A stretch of 64,000 nucleotides of DNA from Enterobacteriaceae bacterium (GCA_031261005.1 JAISKF010000042.1:1-64000); one strand, 5' to 3'; positions 10,697 to 21,776 are shown, numbered from the stretch's first letter. The notes: generated by a model from the letters alone, not told the origin. A program made the numbers and translations.

Positions 10697-11518
10697 TTAG
10701 TACATTCTACGGCTCATTCCTAATGTATCCAGTAACTTAGTTGAAATTTCTTCTACCGAATAGTTTGTACTGTTAATAAAACGGATATTATTTTTCCGGT
10801 ATAACGCTTCAACTTCAGCGACTTCCATACGGCATTGACGCAATGAAGCATAACGGCTGTTCTCGCGGCGTTCCTGACGAATAGCTGACAAACGTTCAGG
10901 ATCGATCGTCAAGCCAAACAACTTATCCTGAAACGGTTTTAGCGCAGCAGGAAGCTGAATATTATCCATATCATCAGCAGTAAACGGATAGTTCGCCGCG
11001 CGGATACCAAACTGCATGGCAAGATACAAACTTGTCGGTGTTTTTCCGCAGCGAGATACACCGAGCAAGATAACTTGCGCTTCTTCCAGATTACGCAGCG
11101 AAATACCGTCATCGTGGGATAAGGTGTAATCAATCGCGGAAATACGCGCATCATACTTAATTAAATTTTTTGCCGTTAAACCGTGAGTACGATGAGCGCT
11201 TGGCAACGGATCAATACCGAGTTCTTTTTGTAACGGTGTCACTAATTCATGGACAATATTTTGACAATAGCCTTTGCTCTGTTCAATAACAGCACGAATA
11301 TCAGGAGAAACAATAGAATAAAATACCAACGGTTTCAGCCCGCTTTTTTCATATAGATCGTCGATCTGCTGACGAACTTCATCAGCTTTTATCACATCTT
11401 CCACAAAAGGAATGGTGTATTGATTAAGCGTAATCGGGAATTGAGATAGCACCGCATGTCCTAATACTTCAGCGGTAATTGCTGTGCCGTCAGAAACAAA
11501 AAAAACCGTGCGCTCCAT
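10697..11518 (-). CDS. ppsR: PEP synthase regulatory protein (kinase/pyrophosphorylase)
   Basis: The bifunctional DUF299 enzyme inactivates PpsA by ADP-dependent phosphorylation and reactivates it by Pi-dependent dephosphorylation. The product is 273 aa with the start chosen at the ATG for [11 protein letters not shown], preceded by AGGAG at 7 bp. A longer frame with eight more residues lacks this site. The P-loop-like GVSRCGKT motif and the C-terminal STNYSVEEI...SRRMY block match E. coli PpsR. It is divergent from its target ppsA. Confidence 0.95.
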   Translation of the reverse strand: MERTVFFVSDGTAITAEVLGHAVLSQFPITLNQYTIPFVEDVIKADEVRQQIDDLYEKSGLKPLVFYSIVSPDIRAVIEQSKGYCQNIVHELVTPLQKELGIDPLPSAHRTHGLTAKNLIKYDARISAIDYTLSHDDGISLRNLEEAQVILLGVSRCGKTPTSLYLAMQFGIRAANYPFTADDMDNIQLPAALKPFQDKLFGLTIDPERLSAIRQERRENSRYASLRQCRMEVAEVEALYRKNNIRFINSTNYSVEEISTKLLDTLGMSRRMY

Positions 11519-11841
11519 TAAATAACTCCTGTCAGTGATCAATAAAAATAATATCGGGCAGTTGAATGAGTCTAATTAGCTTAACGCATTGTGATCTATA
11601 AAAGCGCTATTTTTTTGTTGTTGAAAAAGAGCATAAAACGCGCGTTTACGAAAAAATCATACCTGATATAAGTCTAAGAAAACTAAGTTTAAATGCGGAA
11701 ACGATTAACCATTTTATAACTGCGCCATAGCTGTGTAAGCTTTAAAACATGTCTGGAATTAAGTGGTATTCACCTCTTTCCGGTACAACTCGCGTTTGTC
11801 ACCTAATCCGTTTTTATTGACTCAATAATGGAAAATCTCCA
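11519..11841. promoter_or_regulatory. Divergent ppsR/ppsA promoter region
   Basis: 323 bp between the divergent starts, without a gene. E. coli ppsA is activated by Cra. The segment GCGGAAACGATTAACC (11695-11710) loosely resembles a Cra half-site pair but is too degenerate to call. No clear -35/-10 pair was assigned. Confidence 0.4.
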
Positions 11842-14220
11842 ATGTCTGATAATCAACATAATGTTGTTTGGTATAACCAACTGGGAATGAATGATGTTGA
11901 TCGTGTAGGAGGCAAAAATGCCTCTTTAGGGGAAATGATCACTAATTTGAGCGAACTGGGCGTATCAGTTCCTAATGGTTTTGCTACTACTGCTCAGGCG
12001 TTTAATGATTTTCTTGAGCAAAGTGGTGTAAATCAACGTATTTATCAGTTACTCGATCAAATTGATATTGATGATGTGAATGCGCTGGCAACTGCCGGAG
12101 CGCAAATTCGCCGCTGGATTGTTGAAACACCATTCCAGCCAGAATTAGAACAAGCCATTCATCAAGCCTACCAAGAACTATCCGAAGGTAATCAAGGTGC
12201 TTCCTTTGCAGTCAGATCTTCCGCTACCGCAGAAGATATGCCAGATGCCTCATTTGCCGGTCAGCAAGAAACTTTTCTGAACGTACAAGGTATTGATGCC
12301 GTAATGGTAGCGATTAAGCACGTATTTGCTTCGCTATTTAATGATCGCGCCATTTCTTATCGTGTACATCAAGGTTATGACCATCGCGGCGTTGCGCTGT
12401 CTGCTGGCGTTCAACGCATGGTGCGTTCTGACTTAGCCGCCGCAGGCGTTATGTTTACGATCGATACGGAATCCGGTTTTGACCAAGTGGTGTTTGTCAC
12501 TTCTGCATACGGTCTGGGTGAAATGGTGGTGCAAGGAGCAGTAAATCCCGATGAATTCTATGTCCATAAGCCAACCCTGCTGAATAACAAACCCGCGATT
12601 GTCCGCCGTACTATTGGCTCGAAAAAAATCCGTATGGTGTATTCCGACAGTCAGGAACACGGTAAACAAGTTCGTATTGAAGATGTACCGGATCACGAAA
12701 GTAATAAGTACAGTTTGACCGATGATGAAATTCAGCAATTAGCGCATCAAGCCTTGCTGATTGAAAAACATTACGGTCGCCCAATGGATATTGAATGGGC
12801 GAAAGATGGTCACAGCGGCAAATTGTATATCGTTCAGGCACGACCGGAAACTGTGCGTTCCAACGAACAAGTGATGGAACGTTATCAGCTACACAAACGC
12901 GGTAATGTATTAGTTGAAGGTCGTGCCATTGGTAATCGCATTGGTGCAGGTCCGGTCAAAGTCATTACCGATTTAAGCCAAATGGATCGCATTCAGGCAG
13001 GTGATGTGCTGGTGACAGATATGACCGATCCCGATTGGGAGCCGATCATGAAACGTGCTTCTGCGATTGTCACTAATCGCGGCGGTCGTACTTGCCATGC
13101 GGCGATTATCGCGCGTGAATTAGGTATTCCAGCCGTTGTCGGCTGCGGGAATGCGACTGAAATTTTAAAAGAAGATCAAAAAGTAACGGTTTCTTGCGCG
13201 GAAGGAGATACCGGATTTATCTATCAGGATATTCTCGATTTTAAAGTACAAAGCTCTCAACTTGATCAGTTACCTGAAATTCCTGTGAAAATCATGATGA
13301 ACGTCGGTAATCCGGATCGTGCATTTGATTTCGCTCGTTTACCGAATGACGGTGTTGGTCTGGCGCGTCTGGAGTTTATTATTAACCGAATGATCGGCGT
13401 GCACCCAAAAGCGTTACTGGAATTTGATCAGCAAGATGCGGCAATAAAGCAAGAAATCCGTGAACTGATGGTTGGTTATAACGATCCAGTAGAGTTTTAT
13501 GTTGGTCGTCTGGCTGAGGGTATCGCGACACTGGCATCAGCTTTCTGGCCGAAACGCGTCATTGTGCGCTTGTCTGACTTTAAATCTAACGAATATGCCA
13601 ACTTAGTTGGCGGCAGCCGTTACGAACCGCATGAAGAAAATCCAATGCTAGGCTTCCGTGGCGCTGGTCGTTATGTCTCTGATGAATTTAAAGATTGTTT
13701 TGCGCTGGAATGTGAAGCGGTAAAACGTGTCCGTAATCAGATGGGGCTAACCAACGTTGAAGTGATGATTCCGTTTGTGCGTACCGTTGAACAAGCGAAA
13801 GCCGTTGTTGATCAACTCGCTCATGAGGGGTTAAAACGCGGTCAAGATGGCTTAAAAATCATTATGATGTGTGAAATTCCATCAAATGCGCTGTTAGCAG
13901 AACAATTCCTTGAGCATTTCGATGGTTTCTCTATCGGCTCTAATGATATGACGCAGTTAGCGCTAGGTTTAGATCGCGACTCCGGCGTTGTTTCTGCTCT
14001 GTTTGATGAACGTAATGAAGCAGTAAAAGCGCTGCTTTCAATGGCGATCAAAGCAGCGAAGAAACAAGGTAAATACGTGGGGATCTGCGGTCAGGGACCG
14101 TCCGACCATGAGGATTTCGCCGCATGGCTGATGGAACAGGGCATCGACAGCCTTTCCCTCAACCCTGATACCGTGATTAAAACCTGGTTAGCATTAGCGG
14201 AACAAACGCCAAAAGCATAA
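11842..14220 (+). CDS. ppsA: Phosphoenolpyruvate synthase
   Basis: Converts pyruvate, ATP and water to PEP, AMP and Pi for gluconeogenesis. The 792-aa length equals E. coli PpsA. Order of domains: N-terminal ATP-grasp PEP/pyruvate-binding domain, central swivelling phosphohistidine domain with His419 in [15 protein letters not shown], and a C-terminal PEP-utilising barrel ending with [10 protein letters not shown]. Divergent from ppsR and convergent with ydiK. Intact. Confidence 0.97.
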   Translation: MSDNQHNVVWYNQLGMNDVDRVGGKNASLGEMITNLSELGVSVPNGFATTAQAFNDFLEQSGVNQRIYQLLDQIDIDDVNALATAGAQIRRWIVETPFQPELEQAIHQAYQELSEGNQGASFAVRSSATAEDMPDASFAGQQETFLNVQGIDAVMVAIKHVFASLFNDRAISYRVHQGYDHRGVALSAGVQRMVRSDLAAAGVMFTIDTESGFDQVVFVTSAYGLGEMVVQGAVNPDEFYVHKPTLLNNKPAIVRRTIGSKKIRMVYSDSQEHGKQVRIEDVPDHESNKYSLTDDEIQQLAHQALLIEKHYGRPMDIEWAKDGHSGKLYIVQARPETVRSNEQVMERYQLHKRGNVLVEGRAIGNRIGAGPVKVITDLSQMDRIQAGDVLVTDMTDPDWEPIMKRASAIVTNRGGRTCHAAIIARELGIPAVVGCGNATEILKEDQKVTVSCAEGDTGFIYQDILDFKVQSSQLDQLPEIPVKIMMNVGNPDRAFDFARLPNDGVGLARLEFIINRMIGVHPKALLEFDQQDAAIKQEIRELMVGYNDPVEFYVGRLAEGIATLASAFWPKRVIVRLSDFKSNEYANLVGGSRYEPHEENPMLGFRGAGRYVSDEFKDCFALECEAVKRVRNQMGLTNVEVMIPFVRTVEQAKAVVDQLAHEGLKRGQDGLKIIMMCEIPSNALLAEQFLEHFDGFSIGSNDMTQLALGLDRDSGVVSALFDERNEAVKALLSMAIKAAKKQGKYVGICGQGPSDHEDFAAWLMEQGIDSLSLNPDTVIKTWLALAEQTPKA

Positions 14221-14261
14221 TTTATTCTTCTGTAAATACAGTTACTTTGTAAAAAATAAAT

Positions 14262-14292
14262 GGGCAGCCTTTGTGGTTGCCCGTTTATTTTA
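14262..14292. terminator. Terminator between convergent ppsA and ydiK
   Basis: GGGCAGCC (14262-14269) pairs with GGTTGCCC (14275-14282) with one wobble, followed by GTTTATTTTAT. It lies 42 bp after ppsA and probably serves ppsA. Confidence 0.75.
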
Positions 14293-14329
14293 TCAGTGAA
14301 GAATATTTATTATTCCGCTAATTTCCGTA

Positions 14330-15430
14330 TCACTTTTCATCAGGAGACGAGGATAAATCCGGCAATGGTTCTGTTGGTTCTGGTACTTCATCGATCCATG
14401 CTGTTATTAAGCGATAGGAAACTGCCAGCACTACAGGACCAAGAAACAGACCAATCATACCGAAAGCGAGCAAACCGCCGATAACGCCGGAAAGAATCAG
14501 CAACAGCGGTAAATCTGCGCCCATGCGGATTAATGCCGGTCGGAGAATACTATCAAGAGAAATAACAAAACAACTCCACACTAATAGCGCTGTTCCCAAT
14601 GTATTTTCGCCAGACCAGTAAAGCCAGATCACCGCAGGGATAAGGATCAGAGAGGGTCCAATCTGCGCCAAACAGCAGATAAACATTAATATAGTAAACA
14701 GCGTGGTATAAGAAATTCCCGCGACCGCTAAACCGATGCTGCCGAGAAATGTTTGTACTAATGCGGTAACTACAACACCGAGCGCTACAGCGCGAATTGC
14801 TTGAGCGCCAAGAATCACCGCTGATTCACCGCGTTCCGCTGCTAAACGCAAAGCAAAATGACGGATACCATTCGCAACAGTTTCGCCTTTGTAATAAAGA
14901 ATAGCGCTGAATACCACCATCAGCGTACCGTGTAGCATAAAGCGCCCGATATGCGCTACTTGCGAAACAAACCAGGTCGTTGCTGCGCCCGCATAAGGCT
15001 GAATACTGGCAACAAGAATTTTACCGCCATCGGCGGTCAGCGTTTGCCAATCCCGTTGTAATCGTTCACCGACTATTGGAATATCTTCCAGCCATGCCAG
15101 TGTCGGGATATGCCAGTTTTCTGGTTTGGAAACCCAGTAAACCAACTGACTGCTATGATCAACGATGCTATTAATCACCAGACTAAACGGTAGAACAAAC
15201 ACCAAAATCAGCAGCAGTGTCATGATAATCACGGCGGGCATTCGTCTGCCCCATGTAATCGCCTGAACCCGCAATAACAAAGGCCAGGTTGCGATCACCA
15301 CCATCGCTGCCCATGAAAAACCAAGAATGAATGGCTGGACAACCCAGAAGCAGGAAATAATAAGAATAACGATAAAAAACACGCCGAATATCAGGCGGGC
15401 AAGATCATAACGTTTATTCAATTGGCTCAT
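14330..15430 (-). CDS. ydiK: AI-2E family transporter YdiK
   Basis: A 366-aa inner-membrane protein of the AI-2E/PurR-type exporter family (E. coli YdiK 370 aa). Several hydrophobic segments are visible: two near the N-terminus (residues 12-60), one pair near 150-170, and a C-terminal cluster from about 205 to 340 with the family pattern LRMGADLPL-like (LIRMGADLPLLLILSGVIGGL). Its physiological substrate is not established. The neighbour order ydiK-ydiJ is conserved with E. coli. Confidence 0.9.
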   Translation of the reverse strand: MSQLNKRYDLARLIFGVFFIVILIISCFWVVQPFILGFSWAAMVVIATWPLLLRVQAITWGRRMPAVIIMTLLLILVFVLPFSLVINSIVDHSSQLVYWVSKPENWHIPTLAWLEDIPIVGERLQRDWQTLTADGGKILVASIQPYAGAATTWFVSQVAHIGRFMLHGTLMVVFSAILYYKGETVANGIRHFALRLAAERGESAVILGAQAIRAVALGVVVTALVQTFLGSIGLAVAGISYTTLFTILMFICCLAQIGPSLILIPAVIWLYWSGENTLGTALLVWSCFVISLDSILRPALIRMGADLPLLLILSGVIGGLLAFGMIGLFLGPVVLAVSYRLITAWIDEVPEPTEPLPDLSSSPDEK

Positions 15431-15692
15431 GGATAGCGCTCATTATGAAATCAAATAGTTAATATCTATTATCAAGTATGACTGACAGTTATGCCATATT
15501 AATTGATAGATGGTCAGATATTCCGCAGGATAACATTAAATTTAAGCTAAATTTTTATCGTTTAACCACGAAAATGGTAAAACTGTATGCTAATTTAGCT
15601 GGTTGTAGGGCATTTCTCGTGATTGCCTTAATAATTACCCCAAACACAGCAATGTTAAAACATAATAAAAATAGTCAAAGAGATAACTGGCA

Positions 15693-18600
15693 ATGATCCC
15701 ACAACTCAAACAAGCACCAGGTGTTGATGCGCTGGTTCAGGCGTATTTGCAAACACTCAAACAATCCGGTTTTAGCGGTGATGTCGCTACCGATTATGCC
15801 GATCGCTTAACGATGGCGACGGATAACAGCATTTATCAATTATTACCGCAGGCAATTGTTTTCCCTCGCTCGACGGCTGATGTCGTGCTGATTGCTCGCG
15901 TAGCCTGCGACGAGTATTTTTCTGCGCTTAAATTTACTCCGCGCGGCGGCGGTACAGGGACTAATGGTCAATCGCTGAATGACGGCATCGTGGTTGATAT
16001 GTCGCGCTATATGAACCGTATTCTGGAATTAAATCTGGAACAAGGTTGGGTACGAGTAGAAGCGGGCGTGATTAAAGATCAGCTCAATCAATACCTCAAA
16101 CCGCATGGCTATTTTTTCTCGCCGGAGCTGTCAACCAGCAACCGCGCAACATTAGGCGGTATGATCAATACCGATGCTTCCGGTCAGGGATCGCTGGTAT
16201 ACGGCAAGACCTCCGATCATGTTCTGGGCTTACGCAGTGTATTGCTTAACGGTGAACTGCTGGATACCGCGCCAATGCCAGTTGCACTGGCTGAACAACT
16301 TGCCGCTCAACAAACCCAAACGGGTAAAATCTACCAAACCGTTCTGGAACGTTGCCGCCAGCAACGCCAGCTTATTTTAGACAAATTCCCGAAACTGAAC
16401 CGTTTTTTAACTGGTTACGATCTCCGGCATGTTTTCAGTGATGACCTACAAACTTTCGATTTAACGCGCATTCTGACCGGTTCGGAGGGTTCGCTGGCAT
16501 TTATTACCGAAGCGCGCTTAAACATCACACCGCTGCCTGCGGCTCGTCGTTTGGTCAATATCAAATATGACAGTTTTAATTCTGCATTACGAAATGCGCC
16601 GTTAATGGTGGAAGCTAACGCGCTATCAGTGGAAACTGTTGATTCCAAAGTTTTTAATCTGGCACGGGAAGATATTATTTGGGAATCAGTGAAAAATCTG
16701 ATTACTGATGTTCCTGACAAAGACATGCAAGGTTTGAATATTGTCGAGTTTGCCGGACAAGATTTAGATTTGATCAATCAACAAGTTGAATTTCTGTGCG
16801 GAAAGCTCGATCAGTTGATGGCAAATGGCGAAGCTGGCGTTATCGGTTATCAGCTATGCCATGATCTTGCTGATATTGAGCGGATCTACGCGATGAGGAA
16901 AAAAGCGGTAGGTCTGCTGGGTAATGCCAAAGGTTTAGCGAAACCGATCCCTTTTGCGGAGGATACTTGCGTCCCGCCGGAACATTTAGCGGACTATATC
17001 GCTGAGTTCCGTGCGTTACTGGACAGCCACAATCTGGCTTACGGCATGTTTGGTCACATTGATGCTGGTGTGCTGCATGTCAGACCTGCGCTGGATATGT
17101 GCGATCCGCAGCAAGAAATTTTAATGAAGCTGCTATCTGACCAAATCGTCGGTTTAACCGCAAAATATGGCGGTTTGCTATGGGGCGAACATGGCAAAGG
17201 TTTCCGCGCACAATACAGCCCTGAATTTTTTGGCGCACAGCTATATGAAGAGTTACGGCGCATTAAGGCGGCGTTTGATCCGCATAATCGACTGAACGCG
17301 GGTAAGATTTGCCCGCCATTAGGGTGTGATGATCCGGTATTTAAAGTTGATGCAGTAAAACGCGGTACTTATGATCGCCGCATTCCGCTGGCTGTTCGTA
17401 CTTCCTTTAAAGGTGCAATGGAGTGTAACGGTAACGGATTGTGCTTTAACTTTGATGCCAATAGCCCGATGTGCCCATCAATGAAGATCAGCGCTAATCG
17501 CGTGCATTCGCCAAAAGGTCGCGCAGCGTTAGTTCGTGAGTGGCTGCGTTTGTTGGCGGAGCAACATATTGATCCGCTGGTCATTGAACAGCAATTAACA
17601 GAAAAACGTTTAAGTTGGCGTAATTTGCTGGATAAAACCAAAAATAGCTGGGCGAAACACAACGGCGAATATGATTTTTCCCACGAAGTAAAATCATCAA
17701 TGGCAGGTTGTTTAGCCTGTAAAGCCTGCTCGACTCAATGCCCGATTAAAATTGATGTTCCGGCTTTCCGTTCCCGTTTTTTACAGCTTTATCACACGCG
17801 CTATTTCCGTCCAGCCAGAGATTATCTGGTTGCTGGTGTGGAAAGTTACGCGCCGTTGATGGCAAAAGCACCGCGCGTCTTCAACTTTTTTATGCGCCAG
17901 ACTTGGGTACAAACATTAAGCGCAAAAAGTATCGGCATGGTGAATATTCCGCTATTGTCATCGCCAACGCTGAAACAGCAATTACAAGGGCATTCCGCCT
18001 GCCAAATTACGCTGGAGCAGTTAGAGAAAATAGAAACCGCTGCCAGACAAAATTATGTCTTAGTGGTGCAAGATCCGTTTACCAGCTATTACGATGCCAA
18101 AGTCGTCGCCGATTTTATCCGTTTGATTGAAAAATTAGGTATGAAGCCAGTCTTGCTGCCATTCAGCCCAAACGGAAAAGCACAGCATATTAAAGGATTC
18201 CTGACGCAATTTGCCAAAACTGCACAACGTACATCTGATGTACTGAACCGAATAGCTAAACTCGGTATTCCGATGGTTGGCGTCGATCCTGCGCTGGTGC
18301 TGTGTTACCGCGATGAATATAGTCAAATATTGGGCGAGAAGCGGGGCGATTTTCAGGTGCAGTTAGTACAAGAATGGATATTGGCGAATCTTGATCGTTT
18401 CGCGCCTAAAAATAACCAGCAAGAAACATGGTATTTATTCGGTCACTGCACGGAAAGTACTGCGCTGCCTGCCAGCAGCAAACAGTGGCAAACGCTGTTT
18501 AGTCACTTTGGCGCGAAACTGAATAATGTCAATCTTGGCTGCTGCGGCATGGCGGGAACTTACGGGCATGAAACCGCTAACCAACAAAATTCCGCGGGGA

Positions 18601-18746
18601 TCTATGCCTTATCATGGCAAAAAGCCTTAGCCGGAAAAGATGCCAGCCATTGCCTTGCTGCCGGTTATTCCTGCCGCAGTCAGGTAAAACGCTTCGATGG
18701 CGTGGTGCTAAAACACCCGCTGCAAGCATTGTTGGAGTTAGTGTAG
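15693..18746 (+). CDS. ydiJ: FAD/4Fe-4S oxidoreductase YdiJ (D-2-hydroxyglutarate dehydrogenase type)
   Basis: A 1017-aa fusion, matching E. coli YdiJ. Residues about 40-280 form a PCMH-type FAD-binding domain (PRGGGTGTNGQSL motif). An FAD-oxidase C-terminal domain runs to about 550. Ferredoxin-like Cys clusters follow (CNGNGLCF...MCPSMK and CLACKACSTQCPIK). The last part has CCG-type cysteines (NLGCCGMAGTYGHE). Related bacterial enzymes oxidise D-2-hydroxyglutarate; that activity is inferred from the family. ydiJ is followed by repeat copy f and menI. Confidence 0.93.
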   Translation: MIPQLKQAPGVDALVQAYLQTLKQSGFSGDVATDYADRLTMATDNSIYQLLPQAIVFPRSTADVVLIARVACDEYFSALKFTPRGGGTGTNGQSLNDGIVVDMSRYMNRILELNLEQGWVRVEAGVIKDQLNQYLKPHGYFFSPELSTSNRATLGGMINTDASGQGSLVYGKTSDHVLGLRSVLLNGELLDTAPMPVALAEQLAAQQTQTGKIYQTVLERCRQQRQLILDKFPKLNRFLTGYDLRHVFSDDLQTFDLTRILTGSEGSLAFITEARLNITPLPAARRLVNIKYDSFNSALRNAPLMVEANALSVETVDSKVFNLAREDIIWESVKNLITDVPDKDMQGLNIVEFAGQDLDLINQQVEFLCGKLDQLMANGEAGVIGYQLCHDLADIERIYAMRKKAVGLLGNAKGLAKPIPFAEDTCVPPEHLADYIAEFRALLDSHNLAYGMFGHIDAGVLHVRPALDMCDPQQEILMKLLSDQIVGLTAKYGGLLWGEHGKGFRAQYSPEFFGAQLYEELRRIKAAFDPHNRLNAGKICPPLGCDDPVFKVDAVKRGTYDRRIPLAVRTSFKGAMECNGNGLCFNFDANSPMCPSMKISANRVHSPKGRAALVREWLRLLAEQHIDPLVIEQQLTEKRLSWRNLLDKTKNSWAKHNGEYDFSHEVKSSMAGCLACKACSTQCPIKIDVPAFRSRFLQLYHTRYFRPARDYLVAGVESYAPLMAKAPRVFNFFMRQTWVQTLSAKSIGMVNIPLLSSPTLKQQLQGHSACQITLEQLEKIETAARQNYVLVVQDPFTSYYDAKVVADFIRLIEKLGMKPVLLPFSPNGKAQHIKGFLTQFAKTAQRTSDVLNRIAKLGIPMVGVDPALVLCYRDEYSQILGEKRGDFQVQLVQEWILANLDRFAPKNNQQETWYLFGHCTESTALPASSKQWQTLFSHFGAKLNNVNLGCCGMAGTYGHETANQQNSAGIYALSWQKALAGKDASHCLAAGYSCRSQVKRFDGVVLKHPLQALLELV

Positions 18747-18763
18747 TTTCGGTAATGAATTGA

Positions 18764-18842
18764 TAATGATTCGTAGAAGCGGCTGGTTGCCGCTCACTAC
18801 AGAAAAACTACATAATTATTTGAAATTTATCGTTTTAACAAA
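18764..18842 (+). repeat. Dispersed composite repeat, copy f (half copy)
   Basis: GTAGAAGCGGCTGGTTGCCGC, then AAACTACATAATTATTTGAAATTTATCG, the right arm of the family. It separates ydiJ from menI. It also produces a spurious in-frame extension of menI, because translation upstream of the real start runs through it. Confidence 0.65.
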
Positions 18843-18855
18843 TCAGGTAAAAGTA

Positions 18856-19278
18856 ATGTGGAAGCGTAATACATCACTGACAGAGCTAAACCAATTTTCA
18901 CAAAGCTGCATGATCGCACATGTAGGAATTGTGTATACCAAACAGACCGATGATTCACTGGAAGCCACTATGCCAGTGGATAACCGGACAATGCAGCCAT
19001 TTGGCTTGCTGCATGGCGGTGCGTCAGTCGTACTGGCTGAAACATTAGGTTCGGCTGCTGGCTGGTTATGTACTGAGGGCGACGCTCAAATCGTCGGTAT
19101 CGATATTAATGCTAACCATGTCCGCGCAGCTCGGCAAGGAACAGTGCGTGGTGTTTGCAAAGCAATTCATCTTGGTCGCAGCCATCAAGTGTGGGAAATT
19201 AAAATTTATGATGATGCCGATAAACTTTGCTGTATTTCGCGTTTAACTACCGCTGTTCTGGATAAAGCTATGCGGTAG
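18856..19278 (+). CDS. menI: 1,4-dihydroxy-2-naphthoyl-CoA thioesterase (hotdog fold)
   Basis: Hydrolyses DHNA-CoA in menaquinone synthesis (E. coli MenI/YdiI, 136 aa). The 140-aa product has the hotdog motif QPFGLLHGGASVVLAE with His53 and the catalytic Glu62. The start was placed at the ATG for MWKRNTSL, aligned with E. coli MIWKRKITL. An ATG 96 bp upstream would add 32 residues encoded by repeat copy f and was rejected. Confidence 0.92.
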   Translation: MWKRNTSLTELNQFSQSCMIAHVGIVYTKQTDDSLEATMPVDNRTMQPFGLLHGGASVVLAETLGSAAGWLCTEGDAQIVGIDINANHVRAARQGTVRGVCKAIHLGRSHQVWEIKIYDDADKLCCISRLTTAVLDKAMR

Positions 19279-19336
19279 TTCTATATTTTCTTGATAGTTA
19301 TCATAAAAACTAAATGCAAAAGAAAAGGTGGCAAAT

Positions 19337-20320
19337 GTGGACAAGGTTACTGGTAAGCAATTGATAGTTCCTCAGGTGATACATGCCTATCAGTTAAATG
19401 GTAAGCATGGTTTTTTGCCGATAACGGAGAACACCGATGCAACAGCCACACAGCCATGCTGGATTCATCTTGATTATGAGCAGCCGGAAGTCAGAGCATG
19501 GTTAAATGAATCTGAATTAATGCCGGATAGTTTCAAAGAAGCAATGGCTGGCGAAAGCTGCCGCCCGCGCGTTGCTCGTCAAGGTGATGGTACGTTAATT
19601 GTATTACGCACGATTAATCAGAGCAGTGAATCGCAGCCTGATCCACTCGTTACCTTACGTGTTTATCTTACCGCTAATTTACTTATTTCCAGTTGTCATC
19701 GTCCCATTGAAGCAGTTGATGATGTGATTGATCAATTACAGAAAAAAACCGGACCTACTCATACAGGCAGCTTATTGGTAAGGCTGCTCGACTCATTAAC
19801 GGATAGTGTCAGTGATTTCATTGATGATCTTCATAGCCAAGTTATTGATCTGGAAAATGGCTTATTGGAACAAGCGTTACCGGAAAGGGGCGTCATTCCG
19901 CTTATCCGTAAACAACTCATTGTGTTACGCCGTCACTTAATTCCGCAGCGAGATGTCTTTTCCCGCCTCGCCAGCGAACGTTTTCCGTGGATGGATAATG
20001 ATGATCGTCACCACATGCAGGACATTGCCGAGCGTTTAGGGCGCGGATTAGATGATCTTGATGCCACGATTGCCCGTACTGCTGTGGTCGTCGATGAAAT
20101 TAATTCGTTAATGGCGGATTTGCTTAATCGTAGAATCTACACAATGTCGCTGATGACGATGCTCTTTATGCCAGCCACTTTTTTGACCGGACTATTCGGC
20201 GTGAACTTAGGCGGAATACCCGGCGGTTCAAGAGAGGGCGCATTTGCGATTTTCTGTATTAGCTTAGTAGTGGTGCTGGTAGTGATTTTATGGCAGTTGA
20301 AACGGAGTAAATGGATTTGA
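19337..20320 (+). CDS. zntB: Zinc transporter ZntB (CorA family)
   Basis: A 327-aa inner-membrane metal transporter of the CorA superfamily. A long cytosolic N-terminal domain is followed by two C-terminal membrane helices (residues about 268-290 and 300-322) separated by the GVN signature in FGVNLGGIPGG. The GTG at 19337 is preferred because AAGGTGG lies 5 bp upstream and the N-terminus aligns with E. coli ZntB (also 327 aa). An in-frame GTG 9 bp earlier is possible. Zn2+ transport is by family; direction is still debated. Confidence 0.93.
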   Translation: MDKVTGKQLIVPQVIHAYQLNGKHGFLPITENTDATATQPCWIHLDYEQPEVRAWLNESELMPDSFKEAMAGESCRPRVARQGDGTLIVLRTINQSSESQPDPLVTLRVYLTANLLISSCHRPIEAVDDVIDQLQKKTGPTHTGSLLVRLLDSLTDSVSDFIDDLHSQVIDLENGLLEQALPERGVIPLIRKQLIVLRRHLIPQRDVFSRLASERFPWMDNDDRHHMQDIAERLGRGLDDLDATIARTAVVVDEINSLMADLLNRRIYTMSLMTMLFMPATFLTGLFGVNLGGIPGGSREGAFAIFCISLVVVLVVILWQLKRSKWI

Positions 20321-20340
20321 TGATTAATCTAAAACTGGAT

Positions 20341-20375
20341 TTTGCAGGGGCGACAACCCGTCGCCCGTATGGGAA
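20341..20375 (+). repeat. Dispersed composite repeat, copy g (hairpin remnant)
   Basis: Only GCAGGGGCGACAACCCGTCGCCCG survives between the convergent zntB and ttcA genes. The hairpin may now act as a transcriptional barrier. Confidence 0.5.
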
Positions 20376-20392
20376 ATAACTGACATATCAGG

Positions 20393-21328
20393 CTATTTAA
20401 TCTCGACAACCTCAATCCCCAAATCATCATTGTTATCTGGTATAAAACCCACTGGCTGCAATGGTAATTCTTCACGATCAAACGCTAAATCACCGCCGTC
20501 GATCACTGGTGAACCTTGACGTATCGCCGCGAAATCAAACAATTCACGATCGCAAAGGTGAGATGGTACGACGTTTTGCATGGCGCTGAACATGGTTTCA
20601 CTTCTTCCCGGATAATGGCGATCCCAATCTCTTAACATGTCTTTAATAACCTGACGCTGTAAGTTCGGCTGAGAACCGCACAAGTTACAAGGGATAATCG
20701 GGAAACATTTCGCTTCTGCGTAACGTTCAATATCTTTTTCACGGCAGTAAGCCAGCGGGCGAATGACGATATGTTTTCCGTCATCACTGACAAGTTTTGG
20801 CGGCATACCTTTTAATTTTCCGCCGTAAAACATATTCAAAAACAGCGTTTGCAAAATATCATCACGGTGATGACCTAAAGCGATTTTTGTCGCGCCAAGT
20901 TCGGTTGCTGTGCGATAGAGAATACCGCGGCGCAGGCGAGAGCAGAGTGAACAGGTGGTTTTCCCCTCAGGGATTTTATCTTTCACGATGCCATACGTAT
21001 TTTCTTCCACAATCTTATATTCGATACCTAATGATTTCAGGTATTCCGGCAGCACATGTTCAGGAAAACCCGGTTGTTTTTGATCGAGATTCACGGCGAT
21101 TAGCTCAAAGTTGACCGGCGCACTGCGTTGCAGGTTTTGCAGAATATCCAGCATGGTATAGCTATCTTTACCGCCAGAAAGACATACCATAATCCGATCG
21201 CCATCTTCAATCATGGAGAAATCGGCAATCGCTTCACCGACATTACGGCGTAATCGTTTATGAAGTTTATTCAGATTGTATTGCTGTTTCTGGTTTAACG
21301 TTGCTGTGCTGTTACTTGCTGTACTCAT
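20393..21328 (-). CDS. ttcA: tRNA 2-thiocytidine(32) synthetase
   Basis: An iron-sulfur PP-loop ATPase that thiolates cytidine 32 of certain tRNAs. The 311-aa length equals E. coli TtcA. The PP-loop SGGKDS is at residues 51-56. Cys126 and Cys129 ([12 protein letters not shown]) and a cysteine in IPCNLCGSQ are the candidates for [4Fe-4S] ligation. It is convergent with zntB, as in E. coli, where the Rac prophage is inserted at this gene; here no prophage is present. Confidence 0.95.
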   Translation of the reverse strand: MSTASNSTATLNQKQQYNLNKLHKRLRRNVGEAIADFSMIEDGDRIMVCLSGGKDSYTMLDILQNLQRSAPVNFELIAVNLDQKQPGFPEHVLPEYLKSLGIEYKIVEENTYGIVKDKIPEGKTTCSLCSRLRRGILYRTATELGATKIALGHHRDDILQTLFLNMFYGGKLKGMPPKLVSDDGKHIVIRPLAYCREKDIERYAEAKCFPIIPCNLCGSQPNLQRQVIKDMLRDWDRHYPGRSETMFSAMQNVVPSHLCDRELFDFAAIRQGSPVIDGGDLAFDREELPLQPVGFIPDNNDDLGIEVVEIK

Positions 21329-21431
21329 CGCGGTGACTCTATTTACCTGTTTTTAGGTTCATATCTGGCAGGGGATAACTGCCGCAAAAATTATGGAGAG
21401 GTATGGTACGGTGTATTCATCGATTTGTCAG

Positions 21432-21480
21432 TATACCCAAACGTTTTCAAGACACGATGACTTGGGGGAATGACGGGTAA
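21432..21480. repeat. Second repeat type: TATACCC...GGGTAA
   Basis: TATACCCAAACGTTTTCAAG, then a spacer, then GAATGACGGGTAA. The same blocks recur at 43581-43614. It is unrelated to the GGGCGGCA family. Confidence 0.5.
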
Positions 21481-21714
21481 AAAAAGTATACACCGGTTTA
21501 TACTCATATAGATTACTGCATAAAATATTAACAACTCATTGCAATAGAAAATAAAGCATAAAATTATTTTCTATGAAATATTAAAACCTAATTCACTATT
21601 CTAAGTTAACTCAGATATAGTTATGCTATTATTTTCTACTAGTTAGCGAAATAGTTAATTAAATACTAAGACAAAGTATATTAGGATAAGGTAAAAGACG
21701 AGAAATATTCAATG

Positions 21715-21734
21715 ATAATCATCACCATGATTAT
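21715..21734. promoter_or_regulatory. Operator-like palindrome upstream of the InsA-like gene
   Basis: A perfect 8-bp inverted repeat, ATAATCAT-CACC-ATGATTAT, ends 42 bp before the start codon. It resembles an operator for a dimeric regulator. It has some similarity to Fur-box hexamers but does not match the 19-bp consensus. Confidence 0.4.
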
Positions 21735-21776
21735 TATACCGGAAAGTGACTGATTGAATCCAAAAGGAGAGGGAAG

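Larger units (their letters stand above)
21329..21776. other. Intergenic region between ttcA and the InsA-like gene
   Basis: 448 bp without a credible gene. It holds the ttcA promoter region, a TATACCC...GGGTA repeat (21432-21480), a very AT-rich segment, and a palindrome near 21715-21734. Confidence 0.5.

Noticed and set aside
15478..15696. 72-codon plus-strand frame before ydiJ
   Set aside because: No ribosome site, no protein-like composition; it overlaps the ydiJ start and is probably promoter DNA.
18760..18855. N-terminal extension of MenI
   Set aside because: The extra 32 residues are translated from repeat copy f and absent from the family; the ATG at 18856 matches E. coli.
20341..21328. 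Prophage integrated at ttcA
   Set aside because: E. coli carries the Rac prophage there, but no integrase, att duplication or phage genes are visible in this window.
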